From: Corylus avellana
Lineage: Eukaryota > Streptophyta > Magnoliopsida > Fagales > Betulaceae
NCBI RefSeq assembly: GCF_901000735.1
Contig: NC_081547.1
Span: 7,130,001 to 7,194,000 of the forward strand
Direction of reading: 5' to 3'
DNA length: 64,000 bases
Program-made: the position numbers and the translations under genes
The notes under the pieces: model-generated
Databases searched by the model: none
Seen by the model: the letters and a program-made list of their open reading frames with translations, nothing else
What the model was told of the DNA's origin: nothing
Shown here: positions 59,643 through 64,000 of the stretch, piece after piece
Numbering within the stretch: position 1 is the stretch's first letter
Layout: each line of letters opens with the position of its first letter

Positions 59643-61666
59643 TGGAATCCATCACATTTTGCTTCTTTGTATGTGTTATTTAAGCTTACTGTTTAATTAT
59701 AGTGGCAGTACTATTTTGCATTAGGTTTGTTTTTGGGCTTCCCACATGTATATATATATATATATATACTTTCTTTAAACCCTTCTTTTGTTTCACATTC
59801 CATTCTATTAATTAGTACTGCTTGCTTCTAGCTAGAATCCTTTTCCCACGTTATAAACGCATCATCTTAATTACATGTTATTTCAATGAAATTTCTTAAC
59901 AATTAAGTTGGTTAAATAAGGTAAAAAGATCTTGAGGATTCTGATCATGTGATACAAGGAAATAGGTTCTAATAGACTTTATACCTATATCCAATATCTA
60001 AGATGAGAGCATAAGATCAAATCTTGGATTAATGAAGATAAAATATATAGAAGAAATTAAGAAGAATATGAATATGGTTGCTCATGAAAATAGACAATAT
60101 AAACCCTTTGTCTGTCTTTGTAACACATCGCTACAAATTAATATCACGACTTTTTATTGGGTTAACAATGTTAAATAATAAACTTAATTTTAATAGTTTC
60201 TAAGTTTTAGATATTCTTGTAAGCAATTAAGTTATATTTAGCGTCTTGACGAGTTTGTGTTTTAGTTTTTCAAGTACGTGGGAATTACATGAGATTCATT
60301 CCATATGTGGGAGTTACATGCATGGATCGAGATGAGAAATGCTATATATATACTCGTCTTCTATCATACTCTTATACCATTGAGTTGATGTCATCGTGCC
60401 CATCATCCCAATGATGCATGAGTGAGATGAAATATGAGTATTTAGAATTACTTAGATCAGGGAACATGAAATTTATGCTACACGTGAGATTTAATTAGAA
60501 TTTATGAAAATGAATAAGCCTAATGTTGGAAGCTATAAGGATTCTCATGTAGTCTATAAATATGTAAGCAAGTAAGTCATTTTGATCATTAAAAAGACTC
60601 ACAGACCTCTACAGCTACAAGTTTTTGTTTTTGTTTCCTTTCCATTCTTGCTCTCTCTCTCTCTCTCTTAGTGTGTGAGTTTCTCCAATTTTCAACAAAA
60701 CTAATCAATCAAATCAAGCTTCTTGAATTGAAAAAAAAAAAAAAAAAAAATCATACATGTAGAAAAAGAACCAAATTAACCTTTCTTATTGCATAATGTC
60801 TTATCCAGAATGAGAAGGAAACCCATATTAATTAGTCATGAAGAGTATAGTTCTATTTTCTCATGCTTAATTAACACAAACATATATATGGTGTACGTTA
60901 ATTAATGTGACCTACTTGAATCTCAATACACATACTCAGATCGATCAACATATATAACACAATTGGATTTTGAAAGATATATAATAAACTCTTGCCAAAT
61001 TCTAATAGATAGAGTACCAGTACTGAAGTCTCAGGATACGAGCCTTACATTATTTGAGGAAAATCCACACTTTTATTTCAATATGAAGGATCTTTTGTGC
61101 CCATATATATAGACGTCCCCCAAGCTAGCTAGATATATAACAATGCAGCTATCTGCTGAATCACCAAGGTAAAAACAAGGGTAATTAATTACTCAAATTA
61201 CAATAAATAAATATAAATCTAACCAAAAGTACGAACAAAAATACAGATACTACCTTTCTACAGTACTGCTGCAACGACTTTCGGCGCATCACTGCAAAGC
61301 GTGCCTAACTAAGCAGCAGCGGCAACAGCAAGAGCATTAAACCAGGAATAGTATTATACAAACAACAAAGAGAAAAAGAGAGACACTGGTTATATATATA
61401 TATATATATAACCCTAACAAATATATATAGGAAGATGCTTAATTGGATTGATATTTTTGTATTTTGTATAATACCCAATTGAAAGATTTCAACTTTACAG
61501 CTGAAAAATGGAAGCTTCAGATGATTATCTCCAATCTCTTTCAATTAATCCTTCTTTTTTGTTTTTTCTAGATTCAATGATCTCCAAGCAAATTACATGG
61601 GTCGAGAAATGCAAGCCTCGTGATTCACTGTGTTCCTTCTTTCTTTCTCTCTGAATATTGCACTGA
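58273..61666. other. Gene-free DNA downstream of the NGATHA-like gene
   Basis: AT-rich sequence with TA tracts (59607-59640, 59749-59768, 61391-61411) and a CT run (60651-60669). It includes the 3' flank of the B3 gene. No other gene visible. Confidence 0.55.
59607..59640. repeat. (TA)n microsatellite
   Basis: About 17 TA units. Confidence 0.9.
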
Positions 61667-62788
61667 TCAGGGAAAGTCAAATGAACTTTTTCCTTTCTTT
61701 GAAAAGTCGGTTGGAATTGTCGGCAGTGCGGTGGCGGCGGTGTTGTTGTTGTTGCGTAGCCTTAATTGGGGAGGAGGGAAATAAGGCGAGAGCGGTGCCG
61801 TTTTGACATCTGGCTCTTCTGGTATGCTACATTCCATGTTTACACCGAATAGCCTGAGGCGTTTGGCAACCGTTTTGCCACGGTGGACGGCGGGAACATG
61901 GTGGTCATGATCATCTTGATGGGCTAATTGTGGAACTGCTACAATTCGATCATGTGGGGCCGTTGGATGATGATGATAATAAGGATGATGATAATTAGGA
62001 TGATGGGGGTGGTGTCGTGGCACCGACACAGACATCGACACAGAAGAGGGGGGCAGGGAATAGAGTCTGGTAGCCCATCGAGGAAACGGTGGCTGATTTG
62101 GCAGCTTCAATATGGGATTCAGTGCATCGATTGGCCGGCGCCTCCAGTCGATGTACAAACGGTTTTTACCGAACTCCCCGACGCCGCGCTCAAACGAGAC
62201 GATGTCGCCGGCGTCGAGCTTCTTCTCCTTGACGAAGCGGCTCCACCCTTTGGTCATCACATAGCTCTGGCTGCTGTTCCAGTAAGAGTATCTGAACCGC
62301 CATGACTTGCCATTGCGATCTTCGAAGGTCAGCAGCAGCCCATTCTCGGTGGCCGCGGCCGACGAGGAGGAGGAGCTGGAGGAGGCAAGGGGGAAGTACT
62401 TCTCAGCGTGCTGCTTCGGGATGACGAGGCGGTTGAGCTTCCCTACATCACTCGGAGTCACAACCTTATCAAACATATGCTCTCTCTGATCAACAACCAC
62501 AGCAGCGCCGCCAGCTTCATCATAATTATAAGCATTAATATTTGGTAGCGAGAAATCCATGAGCTGTAGGTTGCCGTTGAAATCGAGAGCTTCTGCTGGT
62601 GCAGCTGCTTGATCATGGGATCTGAACAACATCTGGGTGGGAGGAAGAAAGCCTTGGGAGTACTTATCGGAAGAAGAAGAAGAATAAGAGCAAGGAAGAA
62701 GATGGAGCTGATGATCTTCTTCTTCTTCTTCTTCTTCTTCTTCTTCTTGTTTGTCAGAAAACCCTTTTTGTTCCCGCACAAACTCCAT
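61667..62788 (-). CDS. NGA: B3-domain transcription factor, NGATHA-like
   Basis: Single-exon coding region of 373 aa. NGATHA/RAV-type B3 proteins bind DNA in the nucleus and shape leaf margins, style and stigma in Arabidopsis. The B3 domain spans about residues 106-216 ([77 protein letters not shown]). It is followed by a His/Pro-rich stretch (about 259-301) and the RLFGVNMEC motif (312-320), a repression motif typical of the NGA/RAV group. No AP2 domain is present, so it is not a full RAV. I start at [10 protein letters not shown] (62788), the family-like N-terminus, rather than an ATG nine codons upstream. A GAA run codes an acidic Glu tract near residues 15-24. In Arabidopsis, NGA genes neighbour DCL1/PPA (chromosome 1), PPA3 (chromosome 2) and ATG1a (chromosome 3). 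Confidence 0.94.
   Translation of the reverse strand: MEFVREQKGFSDKQEEEEEEEEEEDHQLHLLPCSYSSSSSDKYSQGFLPPTQMLFRSHDQAAAPAEALDFNGNLQLMDFSLPNINAYNYDEAGGAAVVVDQREHMFDKVVTPSDVGKLNRLVIPKQHAEKYFPLASSSSSSSSAAATENGLLLTFEDRNGKSWRFRYSYWNSSQSYVMTKGWSRFVKEKKLDAGDIVSFERGVGEFGKNRLYIDWRRRPIDALNPILKLPNQPPFPRWATRLYSLPPSSVSMSVSVPRHHPHHPNYHHPYYHHHPTAPHDRIVAVPQLAHQDDHDHHVPAVHRGKTVAKRLRLFGVNMECSIPEEPDVKTAPLSPYFPPPQLRLRNNNNTAATALPTIPTDFSKKGKSSFDFP
62715..62750 (-). repeat. (GAA)n coding microsatellite in NGATHA-like gene
   Basis: About 11 GAA codons in a row giving a Glu tract before the B3 domain; likely length-variable. Confidence 0.9.
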
Positions 62789-63037
62789 GATTTTAATTAA
62801 CCCTAGAGCAAACAAAATTACAATTGGTGGAAATAGGTATTTTTAGAAGCTCACCTGCAAAAACTTGTTTCTTGATGTAAAGATTAATGTCCTCCCAGAT
62901 ATGATGATGAGTAGACAGAACAAGGGTCGGTGCCTTCTTCTTTGACCAAGAAACCGTGAACCCTAAACAAGACAAGCCATGGACGAATCAACAAGGTCAA
63001 GTTGTTGCTATTATTGACCTAATTTAAGCGTATATGT

Positions 63038-63065
<28 letters not shown>
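63038..63065. repeat. (GA)n microsatellite in NGATHA-like promoter
   Basis: About 14 GA units, roughly 250 bp upstream of the start codon. Confidence 0.92.
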
Positions 63066-63068
<3 letters not shown>

Positions 63069-63302
63069 GCTAGCTAGTTACCTCATTATTTCCTCCATTT
63101 TGCTTATTGTTTCAAGAGTAGTGGAAAGAGAAAGTTTGTACGTAGCGGGGGGAATGGAGGATGCGGTTAATTTTGGGTCATGTGAGATTGTCCTTTTCAT
63201 TTTTTCTGGGTACTACTTCTCTCAGACCCACCTCTTCTAGAGGGAATTTCTTCAATTGTGGTAATTTTGCAGCGCAGTGATTTATTTACTTTTTTTTTAT
63301 TT

Positions 63303-63305
<3 letters not shown>

Positions 63306-63345
<40 letters not shown>
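63306..63345. repeat. (TA)n microsatellite in NGATHA-like promoter
   Basis: About 20 TA units, followed 12 bp later by a second GA tract. Confidence 0.92.
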
Positions 63346-63347
<2 letters not shown>

Positions 63348-64000
63348 CCAGTTGGAAAGAGAGAGAGAGAGAGAGAGATGGCATGTTGATGTTCTAGGGT
63401 TGTAGGTAGTTAGGTTCTGAGTTTTTTGACTTTTGGTGTCATTGATTGTGTGCTGGTCCTGCTAGTGGGGAAAGCTAACTATTAAGAGGATGAAACTGAC
63501 CGACCTGCACGCGCCTCCTTTTCCCTTCCTTCTAGTGCTAAAGATTCCTTGTAATCACATCATTTTTATTTATTTGTGTATTTCAACACACATTTAACCT
63601 TTTTTTTTTTTTCTTTCTTTTTTAATGAGAAAAATGGTTGTCCGGGAAGACTAATTGTGACTACTATATTTGGACGTGATCATAATAGCATTTATCCGAT
63701 AGGAGCTGCACAAGATGGACTTAAATAGTAAAAATTACATATGCTCCCTCAAGTCCAACTAAGCTATAGTTTAATCTAGCCCTACTTGAACATCAATAAA
63801 AATTTAAAGTAACTAATACTAATTAGGCATATATAGAGATTCTTTATTACGGAGATTTGAATTCTTACTCTAGTACATACTTCTTGGACTACTTGATAAT
63901 ACTATCAAGATTATTATTATTTTTTTAATAAAAATATGATAAAAAGCAAATTGGTCGGGTAATGTGAGTCATCAACCGCCCAAGAGTCAAGACTAATAAA

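Larger units (their letters stand above)
62789..64000 (-). promoter_or_regulatory. 5' leader and promoter of the NGATHA-like gene
   Basis: Includes a candidate leader acceptor (CTCTAG|GG at about 62803) and donor-like CAG|GTGAGC at about 62855; the implied 52-base intron would be unusually short. GA tracts lie at 63038-63065 and 63358-63378, with a long TA tract at 63306-63345. The rest is AT-rich without a gene. Confidence 0.5.

Noticed and set aside
61928..62305. Plus-strand 125-codon frame opposite the B3 gene
   Set aside because: It is the antisense of the His-rich and B3-coding stretch; no independent evidence.
62803..62854. A 52-base leader intron in the NGATHA-like gene
   Set aside because: Splice-like ends exist, but it is shorter than normal plant introns; noted only as a possibility.

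Overview
This is nuclear DNA from a flowering plant, almost certainly a eudicot. The genes have many short exons with GT-AG introns, the intergenic DNA is AT-rich, and there are plant LINE, Mutator (MULE), copia, hAT, TRIM and SINE remnants. The species cannot be named from sequence alone. No bacterial, viral or organellar gene is present.

Layout: (1) 1-4395, minus strand: an autophagy kinase ATG1 gene, kinase domain complete, last exons beyond the left edge. (2) 4396-7826: intergenic, with a decayed copia integrase piece and a MITE. (3) 7827-11531, plus: a receptor-like pseudokinase resembling Arabidopsis At2g46850. (4) 12.8-16.7 kb and 29.4-33.7 kb, plus: two near-identical soluble inorganic pyrophosphatase genes (PPA-A, PPA-B). 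They come from a tandem duplication now separated by a 6-kb LINE, a GRF zinc-finger pseudogene, a minisatellite and a decayed MULE transposase. (5) 34415-50236, minus: a complete 20-coding-exon DICER-LIKE 1 gene (1949 aa by my splicing), convergent with PPA-B, with TRIMs, a SINE, a MITE and tandem duplications in its introns. (6) 50.2-61.7 kb: gene-free, repeat-rich DNA. (7) 61667-62788, minus: a NGATHA-type B3 transcription factor with microsatellites upstream.

The gene set looks like an ancestral block. From memory of Arabidopsis loci, NGA3-DCL1-PPA1 are neighbours at At1g01030-01050, the At2g46850 kinase-PPA3-NGA1 at At2g46850-46870, and ATG1a-NGA2 at At3g61960-61970. This window holds all of these families together.

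The most interesting signal is in DCL1. It carries the miR162-type site split over the exon 12/13 junction. It also has, in intron 14, a long imperfect hairpin on the coding strand whose 3' arm resembles Arabidopsis miR838, which sits in the same numbered intron of Arabidopsis DCL1. If real, both DCL1 feedback loops are preserved here. A 101-bp tandem duplication also copies the exon-5 splice donor into intron 5, creating a decoy.
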